From Cellulophaga sp. RHA19 (GTDB lineage: Bacteria > Bacteroidota > Bacteroidia > Flavobacteriales > Flavobacteriaceae), in contig NZ_PHUL01000001.1 in the NCBI RefSeq assembly GCF_002813425.1, positions 3,525,001 through 3,589,000 on the forward strand: 64,000 nt of DNA, written 5' to 3'. Below the pieces are notes generated by a model. It saw only the letters and a list, made by a program, of their open reading frames with translations, did no database searches and was not told the origin of the DNA. The position numbers were made by a program, and so were the translations under genes. Of the stretch, positions 54,367 to 62,958 are shown piece after piece (positions within the stretch are counted from its first letter, which is position 1; each line of letters starts with the position of its first letter).

Positions 54367-55725
54367 TTAATTACATTGTTCGCTTGTTTTAGCTTGTTCA
54401 TCTGTTACTATTACATAATCTTCTACAAAGCCAATACCTTCTACACTATTTTCATCTAAATTAACTGTATAATTTGGCGTGTTTACTATTGCACTTATAG
54501 ATGGTCCGTTATAAGATTCTCCTTCAGCTACAATAGGATTCTCATTTATTAAACTTCTTAAATTACATGGCATATACTTATAATGTTTAGGCTTTAACTG
54601 AGCTTCTTTGTTACCGTAAGTAGCCTTAACATTACTAATTGTTACGTTGCTAAAAGTACCTTTTGTTAACCCTGGAGTTGAGTATTTTTTAGAAACAAAG
54701 CCACCCTCTAAACGTACAGCAAAGCCACAACTATTAGCTGTTATACCATTTACATATACTTTACCGTTATGCATAGCATGCGGAGAAACCATAACTGCTG
54801 CATTACCATTGGTACAAGAAATATTTTCTCCAAACATATCTTCTACTCCTCCTTTTTGTAAGTCGTTCATAAATGTCCAGCCAGTTTCTAACCTTAATGT
54901 TACACCACCAGTACCTTTAAGTTTTTTGTATAAAACATTTTTTGCTGCTTGTACTTGCACTAGACCATAACCGTAGTCAGAGTTTAATGTATTGGCATTT
55001 TTAACAACACCATTTCTAGGCCAAAAATATTTGTCATTAAACTTTGTAATTCCCATAGTAACAGAGGAGAACTTGGTTAACTTATCTAATATTTTAAAGT
55101 CTGATATTGAAAAATTATCTACATTATTAAAGTTAAACACGGCAACATTTGGATTGTTAGCCTTGGTTAAATCTACAATAAATTTATTTGAAGATGCACT
55201 ACTAAAACTAACGTTTTTAATTACATCAGATTCTTTACCAAAGGTAAACATTGCGTAGTTTTTATCTGTATTAGGCCTAATAGATGGTCTAATTACAGCT
55301 TCGTCACTTACAATAATATGTACATTAGATTTTAGTTTTACATTAGATACAGAATAATTACCTTTTGGTATTAGTAGTTTGCCACCTCCTTTAGCTGAAA
55401 CATCATCAATTGCTTTTTGAAATTTTTGACTATCATCTGTACTAAAAATTTTGTCTACTCCGTAATCTGTAACTAAATCTTTTGTTACTGTATAACTAGT
55501 TGGTGGTGTGTAAAAATCTTTTTCTTTAAGCAATAAAACTTTTACACTAGTGCCCTCATCTAAAAGAGCACTAGAATTATCTAATGATACAGGGTCTTGT
55601 AAATCATCATTTGAACAAGAAATAAAACCTGCTGCTAATAGCCCTAAAAAAATACTTTTAACTCTTAAATTATTAAATTTAGGAGCTTGGTAGTATACCC
55701 AACTGTTTAAATTGTTTTTCATCAT
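54367..55725 (-). CDS. GH82-like iota-carrageenase, lipoprotein
   Basis: The ATG at 55725 (or 55722) gives about 452 residues with lipobox GFISC, so a cell-surface enzyme. The parallel beta-helix matches iota-carrageenases (GGGKLLIPKGNYSVSNVKL, YAMFTFGKES, GGVTLRLETGW, SPHAMHNGKV). Numbering from a longer frame (TTG at 55860), Gln302, Glu325 and His361 have the same spacing as the A. fortis catalytic Gln222, Glu245 and His281. The position of its Asp247 is Gly327, and of Glu310 is Ser390. It would split beta-1,4 bonds of iota-carrageenan; activity is uncertain because of these changes. Confidence 0.72.
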   Translation of the reverse strand: MMKNNLNSWVYYQAPKFNNLRVKSIFLGLLAAGFISCSNDDLQDPVSLDNSSALLDEGTSVKVLLLKEKDFYTPPTSYTVTKDLVTDYGVDKIFSTDDSQKFQKAIDDVSAKGGGKLLIPKGNYSVSNVKLKSNVHIIVSDEAVIRPSIRPNTDKNYAMFTFGKESDVIKNVSFSSASSNKFIVDLTKANNPNVAVFNFNNVDNFSISDFKILDKLTKFSSVTMGITKFNDKYFWPRNGVVKNANTLNSDYGYGLVQVQAAKNVLYKKLKGTGGVTLRLETGWTFMNDLQKGGVEDMFGENISCTNGNAAVMVSPHAMHNGKVYVNGITANSCGFAVRLEGGFVSKKYSTPGLTKGTFSNVTISNVKATYGNKEAQLKPKHYKYMPCNLRSLINENPIVAEGESYNGPSISAIVNTPNYTVNLDENSVEGIGFVEDYVIVTDEQAKTSEQCN

Positions 55726-55973
55726 AGTAAAAAAATTAAAGTTGTTATTTATTTGTACTACAAATCTACCTATAACATTTAGTAGGATTGTACTTACAAA
55801 TAAATAAAATGTATTTACCAGTAAATCAACAAAAAAGACCCTTGTCCATGTCCTTATCAATAAAAAAACTAATTTATTTTTAGCTACATACAGGCAGTAT
55901 TAACTTATTATATTTGACCTCATAGTACATAACCAATACTATTTTTTTAATTGATACTACAACCAAATAGTCT

Positions 55974-58706
55974 ATGCCTAAAAGAGGATTTTTTACCACA
56001 ATTAGTTATATTTTTATTCTTTTTCTTTCTTTTACAACTGCTTTTTCACAATCTAAAAGTGGTATTACAGGTAAAGTTACAGAAGAAAACAACCAGCCTA
56101 TAGAAGCTGCAACAGTCACGCTACTAAACCCAACAGATTCTACTTATGTAGATTATACTATTACAAATAGTACTGGTTATTTTAATTTAGATAAAGCAAA
56201 GGAAGGAAACTACATTTTACAAATTTCATTTATGGGGTTTGAGTCTTTTTCTAAAAACATTAATTTTAAAACTAGCTTGTTAGACCTTAACACAATTGTA
56301 CTTAAGGAAGATTCATTTGCTTTAGACGGAATAACATTAACTGCTGTTGTACCTATACAAATAAAACAAGACACTATAGCTTACAACGCAAACTCGTTTA
56401 AAACAAATCCTGATGATAATTTAGAAGAATTACTAACCAAACTACCTGGATTAGAAATTGATGCTGATGGAAATATTAACGCTCAAGGTAATGAGGTTGC
56501 TAAAATAATGGTAGATGGTAAAGAATTTTTTGGTGGTGACCCATCTATTGTTTTAAAAAATTTATCTGCAGATGCAATAGCCAATATAGAAATTATAGAT
56601 AAAAAAAGTGATGAGTCTGAACTTACAGGTGTAGATGATGGCAACAAACAAATGGTAATAAACTTTACTCTTAAAAAAACAAAAAAGAATAATGGTTTTG
56701 GCAAAGTATCTGCAGGTATGGGGTTAGATAGTAAGTATTTTAGCAACCTTAACTACAATAAGTTTACATCTAAAACTCAGTTTTCTGTAATTGGGAAATT
56801 AAACAACATAAACATTACTGGTTCTAATATACAAGGCTTTTTAAAAAATGCAAATGGTATTGCAGACGACTCTGATGATGATGACCAAACCAATCAAAAA
56901 AACAAAAGCTTAAGCGGATACTTAAAAACAGGTGTTGCAGGTATAAATATTGGTCACGAGTTTAAAGATAAAGAATCTTTAAATATAGATTTTTTTTACA
57001 ATTTGTCTGACAATGAAGGTGTCTCTAAAACTAAACGAATAAATTTTTCTAACAACTCTAATTTTGATTTTAGAACAGAGAACACTTTTAATAACAGCTC
57101 TAATAACTACAATCTAAATTTTGATTATAAAAACAAGTCTAACAAAAACAATAGCTTGTTAATTAAAGGAAAGTTTACCAAGGATAATGTTGATTACATA
57201 ACCAATAGAGATGGTTTTTATTTTAATGAATTAAATGAATTGGCTACCTCTAATATAGCAGCATCTAATAATAAAAGAGATAAAAGCATTGGAGACGTTA
57301 CTATTAATTTTTACCAACGTTTAGCAAAACTTGGACGTAGTTTTAATGTTGGTTTAAAAACAACAGCAAACAACTCTAACAGGTTAAATAACCAAACAAC
57401 ACTAATTACAAGAAGACAAAACACAGATAACCCTACCTCTAGTACTATTAATGCAATTAGAGATGAAGAGTTTTTAACCACTATGGTAAACCTCAACTTT
57501 AAATATACAGAGCCCTTAGGCAACAACCATTATGCAAAATTAGAGACTTATTTAAGAAACAGAACAAATAACGAAGATGTTCATCAGGCTAAAACTACAA
57601 TAGGTACAACCACTAAAGATGAGTTACTTGCCTACAAATACAAGCATATAGAAAATAGTGCACAAACAAGACTTGTACATAGCTACAGTCCTGGTAAACT
57701 AAATACCTATGCTGCTATAGAATTACAAGAACTTGGCAGAACATTTGGCGTATTAACAGAAACAAACATTGTCTCTAACAAACTGTATGTTAATCCTATG
57801 GCAAATATTGTTTACAAGCCTGTTAGAGGTCAAAAATATAGACTTAATTACAAAAAATTTGTGCGCAACCCTAATAGTTTTCAAAGCTCTACGGTTATTA
57901 ATGATATAAACCCATATAACATTAGAAAAGGAAACCCTGATTTAAATGCAGAAAAAACAAATGCATTTACCATAAATACTGTAGTGCATAACTTTAAATC
58001 TGACTTAAGTTTTAATACCAGGTTTGATTATCAAAATACAACAGATGCAATTATTAGAAGCGTTACCATAGATGATGATTATGTAAAAACTATTAGTTAC
58101 CAAAATAGTGGTAAAAAAGAACGTTTTAGTAATAGTTTAAGCTTTGGTCAAAAACTAAAAGATATTGGACTTAGGTATACTTTTAAAAACAAAAACACCT
58201 ACACCAGCGTAAATTCTATTGTTAACTTACAAACCAACAAAGTAAAGTCTACAGATATTATGCTTAGCTTACTTTTAGAAAATAGTAATAAAAGTACTTT
58301 AGACGTTAAAGCAGGTGCAACATACAGTACAAACAACACCACTTTTTCTATAGAAAACAACTTAGACCGTAAATATACTAAGCAACAATATTTTGTAATG
58401 TTTGATAAGGACTTTACTAAAAAACTAAGCTTTAATACACAGTTAGATTATCTTGTTTTTGTTGATGATAAATTTGAGTCTAACCAAAAACTACCGTTAT
58501 GGAATGCCACAGTTTCTTACGCCCTAAATAAAAACAGAAGTAATTTATTAAAATTGGTTTTGATAGATTTATTAGATAAAAATATAAATATAGCAAGAAG
58601 AAGTACCATAAATTATTTTGAAGAAACAGAATCTGAAAGTCTAGGTCGTTATGTTATTTTAAGTTTTACTCATAAATTAAAAGGAACAAAAAAGAAGACT
58701 AAATAA
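55974..58706 (+). CDS. TonB-dependent receptor-like outer membrane protein without SusD partner
   Basis: 910 residues. Signal peptide (cleavage near TAFSQ), regulatory domain (SGITGKVTEENNQPIEAAT), plug-like region (LEELLTKLPGLEIDADGN, KIMVDGKEFFGGDP) and a long barrel of the flavobacterial OMP beta-barrel type. No SusD follows. TATATTTG at 55909-55916 is a likely -7 box. It is transcribed divergently from the GH82-like gene 249 bp away, so it may import or sense carrageenan fragments. Ligand unknown. Confidence 0.87.
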   Translation: MPKRGFFTTISYIFILFLSFTTAFSQSKSGITGKVTEENNQPIEAATVTLLNPTDSTYVDYTITNSTGYFNLDKAKEGNYILQISFMGFESFSKNINFKTSLLDLNTIVLKEDSFALDGITLTAVVPIQIKQDTIAYNANSFKTNPDDNLEELLTKLPGLEIDADGNINAQGNEVAKIMVDGKEFFGGDPSIVLKNLSADAIANIEIIDKKSDESELTGVDDGNKQMVINFTLKKTKKNNGFGKVSAGMGLDSKYFSNLNYNKFTSKTQFSVIGKLNNINITGSNIQGFLKNANGIADDSDDDDQTNQKNKSLSGYLKTGVAGINIGHEFKDKESLNIDFFYNLSDNEGVSKTKRINFSNNSNFDFRTENTFNNSSNNYNLNFDYKNKSNKNNSLLIKGKFTKDNVDYITNRDGFYFNELNELATSNIAASNNKRDKSIGDVTINFYQRLAKLGRSFNVGLKTTANNSNRLNNQTTLITRRQNTDNPTSSTINAIRDEEFLTTMVNLNFKYTEPLGNNHYAKLETYLRNRTNNEDVHQAKTTIGTTTKDELLAYKYKHIENSAQTRLVHSYSPGKLNTYAAIELQELGRTFGVLTETNIVSNKLYVNPMANIVYKPVRGQKYRLNYKKFVRNPNSFQSSTVINDINPYNIRKGNPDLNAEKTNAFTINTVVHNFKSDLSFNTRFDYQNTTDAIIRSVTIDDDYVKTISYQNSGKKERFSNSLSFGQKLKDIGLRYTFKNKNTYTSVNSIVNLQTNKVKSTDIMLSLLLENSNKSTLDVKAGATYSTNNTTFSIENNLDRKYTKQQYFVMFDKDFTKKLSFNTQLDYLVFVDDKFESNQKLPLWNATVSYALNKNRSNLLKLVLIDLLDKNINIARRSTINYFEETESESLGRYVILSFTHKLKGTKKKTK

Positions 58707-58749
58707 CAAGTATCTAGCCTTCATTTTAAACTTAAAACAAACAATAATC

Positions 58750-59688
58750 TTATAATTGTTTTGCTACTTTTAGCAGCAAATCTTTTGTTTTTTGCACACC
58801 TTCTTCTTCAGATAGTAAAGTTCCCTCATATTCTATACCAACAAAACCAGTATATCCTGACTCTTTAACAAGTTTCATTATTTTATAAAAATCTATATCA
58901 GCCTCTGCACCATCAGCAGAAAAATTTCTACTTTTAGCACTTACACCTTTTGCAAAGGGCAATAACTCTTTCATCCCTTTATACATATCATAAGACGATA
59001 AACAATTTTTATCTTTATCTTTTTCTATACAGAAATTACCAAAATCTGGTAACGTTCCGCAGTTAGCCAAACCTACTTGCTTTATTACATTAGAGAGCCA
59101 TACACCGTCTGATGAAAAACCTCCGTGATTTTCTACAACCACATTTATATTAGAACCTTTGGCAAAACCTGCTAATGTTGCTAAAGAAGCTGCCGAGGCT
59201 TTTGCAGCATCACTTTTATCTGTTCCGCCCCTTAAGTCTACTCGTACCGTTTTACAACCTAAAAAATGAGCCGCATCAATCCATTTGTAATGCTTTTCTA
59301 TAGATTTTAAACGCTCTTTTGTATCTAAATGAGCCAAACCACCTTCGCCACCTATCATTATTAAAACATTTTCTACACCAGCATCTGCTGCTCTAGAATT
59401 CATTTGCTTTAAGTACTCTTTATCTTTTGCTTTAGTTTTAAATAAGTTAGATACGTACTCTACACCTGTACAACCAAAACTTTGCGCTTTGGCAGCAAAA
59501 TCTAAATGATCCATTTCTCCTGATTTTATAGCTCGGTGAAAAGACCATTCTGCTAAAGACAATTTAAAAAATAAGTCAGATTCTGTTTTGGTAAAAGGCA
59601 TTCCTAACATAGTATTAGGCAATAAACTACCCAAGGTAAGCAAAGCTCCTGTTTGTGCAGATTTCTGTAAAAAGTTTCTTCTCTTCAT
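58750..59688 (-). CDS. TAT-exported TIM-barrel sugar isomerase/epimerase-like protein
   Basis: 312 residues starting MKRRNFLQKS, a twin-arginine signal (cleavage near TMLGMP). The xylose isomerase-like TIM barrel is seen in EWSFHRAIKSGEMD, FGCTGVEYVSNL, VRVDLRGGTD, VVENHGGF, PDFGNFC, KGVSAKSRNF and FVGIEYEG. Metal-binding Glu/Asp/His are plausible in these motifs. It would act on a free or oxidised sugar in the periplasm. It is followed downstream by the convergent receptor gene and preceded by a paralogue 13 bp away. Confidence 0.82.
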   Translation of the reverse strand: MKRRNFLQKSAQTGALLTLGSLLPNTMLGMPFTKTESDLFFKLSLAEWSFHRAIKSGEMDHLDFAAKAQSFGCTGVEYVSNLFKTKAKDKEYLKQMNSRAADAGVENVLIMIGGEGGLAHLDTKERLKSIEKHYKWIDAAHFLGCKTVRVDLRGGTDKSDAAKASAASLATLAGFAKGSNINVVVENHGGFSSDGVWLSNVIKQVGLANCGTLPDFGNFCIEKDKDKNCLSSYDMYKGMKELLPFAKGVSAKSRNFSADGAEADIDFYKIMKLVKESGYTGFVGIEYEGTLLSEEEGVQKTKDLLLKVAKQL

Positions 59689-59700
59689 TTTATTCTGTTT

Positions 59701-60618
59701 TTACTTAAAGCTATCTACTTTTTTGTAAGCTTCTATTACTGCTTTTTCACCTTCTTTTCCTGGTTTAGAATTACGGTGTTCCATACCTAGAATGCCGTTG
59801 TACTTTTTATCGTTTATAAACTTAAGCACATTAATGTAATTTATTTCTCCTGTAGTGGGCTCATTACGCCCAGGATTATCTCCTATTTGTATGTATGCAA
59901 TCTCATCCCAACAGGCTTCCATATTAGGTATTAAATTACCTTCTTGTATTTGTTGATGATATATGTCAAACAAAATTTTACAAGACGGAGAGTCTACAGC
60001 TTTACAAATATTATATGCCTGCGGAGAATCTGTTAAAAACGCTCCTGGGTGATTATAAAAATTTAATGGCTCTAAAACCATTGTTAAATTATGAGGTTCA
60101 AAAATAGCAGACGCACGTTTTAAGGTCTCTACCACATTTGCTGTTTGGTAATCACCTCTTATTTTTTTTGCAATGTTACCAGGAACCACTGTCATCCACT
60201 TGGCATTTACTCTTTTTGCTACTTCTACAGACTCTTTACAATGTTTTAAAAAAGCTTCTTGTGCATTTTTATCTCCAGAAGCTACATTACCTTCTTTTAA
60301 AAAAACAGCTACAAAAACACCCATTTCTAAACCTCTTTTCTGCATTGTACGTGCCATTTTCTCTTGCAAAGCAACATCTCTTTTACGCATTGTATTATCT
60401 TCAAAAGCAGTAAATCCTTGGTCTGCCATAAAATTTAATTGGTCTATTGGATCTTTACCTGCACTATTTTCAAACATACCTAAGTGTGGAGCATATTTTA
60501 AATTAAAAGTAGGTTTTATAATCTTCTGCTGTTTATTTGCGGCATAAGCTACAGAACCTCCTAATGTTAGTGCACTAGCAGATAAGGCAGACTTTTGTAT
60601 AAAGTTTCTTCTTTTCAT
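59701..60618 (-). CDS. TAT-exported hydroxypyruvate isomerase-like protein
   Basis: 305 residues with a twin-arginine signal MKRRNFIQKSALSAS. TIM-barrel blocks: NFMADQGFTAFEDNTMR, WMTVVPGN, LEPLNFYNHPGAFL, LFDIYHQQIQEGN, YIQIGDNPGRNEPTTG and ILGMEHRN. The EPLN and DIYHQQ motifs match hydroxypyruvate isomerase-like proteins with a metal site. Paralogous to its neighbour (13 bp); both follow the oxidoreductase genes, indicating one periplasmic sugar-modifying operon. Substrate unknown. Confidence 0.83.
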   Translation of the reverse strand: MKRRNFIQKSALSASALTLGGSVAYAANKQQKIIKPTFNLKYAPHLGMFENSAGKDPIDQLNFMADQGFTAFEDNTMRKRDVALQEKMARTMQKRGLEMGVFVAVFLKEGNVASGDKNAQEAFLKHCKESVEVAKRVNAKWMTVVPGNIAKKIRGDYQTANVVETLKRASAIFEPHNLTMVLEPLNFYNHPGAFLTDSPQAYNICKAVDSPSCKILFDIYHQQIQEGNLIPNMEACWDEIAYIQIGDNPGRNEPTTGEINYINVLKFINDKKYNGILGMEHRNSKPGKEGEKAVIEAYKKVDSFK

Positions 60619-60638
60619 ATAAGTTTAATTAGCATTAG

Positions 60639-61199
60639 TTAAATAGACCAAGCCTTGCCTTTAGTTAATTTTTCTACACTTTCACAAGCTATATATTCTC
60701 CTGGAACAGGTAAATAGGCCAATACTTTTTCTCCTACATACTCATTGCATTTATAGCCCCAAATAGTTAATTCTCTAATTTTTTTTGCAAAAGCATTTTC
60801 CTTTCCTTTTGCTTCTAAAAACTGTCTTACAACAGGTTCCACATCTTCCTGCGTTAATTCTGCTACTTCTTTTTTATTGGACTTAGCTAGCGCACTCTGT
60901 GCCATTGCATCTAAGGTGTTTTTAAAATCGCCTTGTTGCTTTGCATCCATAACGTTGCCAGCAAAGCCATCTAAAAATACATGCACGTTTACCTCTGATG
61001 CAGAAGGAGTATCAGTTTTGGGTAAAATAGAATCTACCACATGAACCAAAGTACTACCTTGCTCAGCTGTAAAAAACGTTGGTTTCCAAGCTTCTTCTTT
61101 TTTGTCTGCGCACCCCTGTAATATGCTTACAAAAGTTGGCACGGCTACCACATAGCCTAAAGACATTCCCATTTGCATTAATGCTTTTCTTCTGTCCAT
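60639..61199 (-). CDS. Gluconate 2-dehydrogenase subunit 3-like TAT lipoprotein
   Basis: 186 residues starting MDRRKALMQMG, a twin-arginine signal, with a lipobox SILQGC (Cys29), so a lipid-anchored TAT substrate. The body (FFTAEQGSTLVHVVDSILPKTDTPSA ... ELTIWGYKCNEYVGEKVLAY) matches the gluconate 2-dehydrogenase subunit 3 family, the small partner of GMC dehydrogenases. Its ATG shares the A of the GMC stop codon (TAATG), so the two are translationally coupled and probably form one complex. Confidence 0.87.
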   Translation of the reverse strand: MDRRKALMQMGMSLGYVVAVPTFVSILQGCADKKEEAWKPTFFTAEQGSTLVHVVDSILPKTDTPSASEVNVHVFLDGFAGNVMDAKQQGDFKNTLDAMAQSALAKSNKKEVAELTQEDVEPVVRQFLEAKGKENAFAKKIRELTIWGYKCNEYVGEKVLAYLPVPGEYIACESVEKLTKGKAWSI

Positions 61200-62911
61200 T
61201 ATAAGTTTCCTTTTTTAAGTTCTTGTGCTGCGTGGTTTGCTGCTCTTGCTGTAAAAGCCATATATGTTAAAGACGGATTTACACAACTTGCAGATGCCAT
61301 AAAAGCCCCGTCTGTAATATATACATTTGGTACTGCGTGTATTTGGTTATGTGCATTTACTACAGATGTTTTTGGATCTTTACCCATACGAGCTGTACCC
61401 ATTTCATGTATACCGTGTCCCATATTATACTTACCGTTTCTAGCTTTAATATCTTTAAAACCTGCTTTTTTCAGCATTTCTGTAGCTTGGTTTACCATAT
61501 CTTCTCTCATTTTATGCTCGTTATCTCTAATTTCTGCATCAAAATTTACTGTTGGTAACCCCCATTCGTCCAATTTATCATAATCTAAAAACATACGGTT
61601 GTCTTGGTATGGTAGTATTTCTCCAAAACCACCAACACCCATTGTCCAACCTCCTGGTTTTAAAATAGCATCCTTTAATGGTGCTCCCATTGTAAGTTCT
61701 GCCACGGCATCTTTCCAGTTTTTACGACTGGCACTTCCTTGGTAACCATAACCTCTTATAAAATCTTTACTGTTAGATGTACCTCCTAAATTTTTAAATC
61801 TAGGAATGTAAATACCACCAGGACGTCTTCCTTTATAATATTTATCTTCAAAACCATCTATAGTTCCACTTGCTCCTGTTCCTAAATGATGATCCATAAC
61901 GTTTCTTCCTACCTGGTCAGAATCATTTCCTAATCCGTTAGGAAAACGATCTGATTTAGATTGTAATAATATTGATGCCGATGCCATAGAGGATGCACAC
62001 AAGAAAATTACTTTTGCCTTAAAAACATATTCCTCCTTGGTAAGTCTGTCTATCACTTTTACACCACTCGCCTTTTTTGTATTTGGGTCATAAACTACCT
62101 CAGACACAATAGAATCTGGTCTTAAAGTCATATTCCCAGTACGTTCTGCTGCTGGTAAAGTAGATGAGTTACTACTAAAATATCCTCCAAATGGGCAACC
62201 ACGTGTACAACGATTTCTAAACTGACACTTGGTACGACCTTCAAATTTTTTATCTCCAGTAATGTGCGCTATTCTGCCGGCAGTTACCACTCTACCATCC
62301 ATATTTTTACCAACACCATCTCTAAAATGTTGTTCTACACAGTTGTGTTCCATCATAGGTAAAAACTGTCCGTCTGGCAATTGTTCTAAACCTAAATTTT
62401 CTCCAGATACACCAATGTACGTTTCTACTTTATCATACCAAGGAGCAATATCTTTATAACGCACAGGCCAATCTACACCGTGACCATCTTTAGCATTTGC
62501 TTCAAAATCAATCTCACTCCACCTGTAACTATGCCTTCCCCACATTATAGATCTACCGCCAACGTGGTAACCACGTACCCAGTCAAAAGGTTTTGTCTCT
62601 GTATACGGGTGCTTTATATCATTTACAAACCAATTATTTACATCTGCGTTATTAACACGCCCTGTTCTAGTTTGCTTTAATTGCTGTGCTTTTTGTTCTC
62701 TAGTTAATTTTCCTCCGTTAGGAAAATCCCAACTATCTAAATGTGCTGTGGTATAATCGTTAATATGTTCTACCATTTTACCACGCTCTAGCACTAAAGT
62801 TTTAAGGCCATTTTCACAAAGCTCTTTTGCTGCCCATCCGCCACTAATTCCTGTGCCTACAACAATAGCATCATAAAAATCTTGTTCTTCGTTAAAATAA
62901 AATTTACTCAT
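61199..62911 (-). CDS. GMC-family flavin oxidoreductase
   Basis: 570 residues. FAD-binding Rossmann motif DAIVVGTGISGGWAAKELC near the N-terminus, GGRSIMWGRHSYRWSEIDF, a Cys-rich segment (KCQFRNRCTRGCPFGGY) and the C-terminal HEMGTARMG with NPSLTYMAFTARAANHA. The family oxidises sugars or polyols. It has no signal of its own. Being coupled to a TAT-lipoprotein small subunit, it may be exported as a folded complex with it. In this locus the substrate is likely a galactan-derived sugar (inference). Confidence 0.9.
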   Translation of the reverse strand: MSKFYFNEEQDFYDAIVVGTGISGGWAAKELCENGLKTLVLERGKMVEHINDYTTAHLDSWDFPNGGKLTREQKAQQLKQTRTGRVNNADVNNWFVNDIKHPYTETKPFDWVRGYHVGGRSIMWGRHSYRWSEIDFEANAKDGHGVDWPVRYKDIAPWYDKVETYIGVSGENLGLEQLPDGQFLPMMEHNCVEQHFRDGVGKNMDGRVVTAGRIAHITGDKKFEGRTKCQFRNRCTRGCPFGGYFSSNSSTLPAAERTGNMTLRPDSIVSEVVYDPNTKKASGVKVIDRLTKEEYVFKAKVIFLCASSMASASILLQSKSDRFPNGLGNDSDQVGRNVMDHHLGTGASGTIDGFEDKYYKGRRPGGIYIPRFKNLGGTSNSKDFIRGYGYQGSASRKNWKDAVAELTMGAPLKDAILKPGGWTMGVGGFGEILPYQDNRMFLDYDKLDEWGLPTVNFDAEIRDNEHKMREDMVNQATEMLKKAGFKDIKARNGKYNMGHGIHEMGTARMGKDPKTSVVNAHNQIHAVPNVYITDGAFMASASCVNPSLTYMAFTARAANHAAQELKKGNL

Positions 62912-62958
62912 TACTCATTGGTTTTTTTTGGTATAGTTTGATGTATTTATAATCTGTT

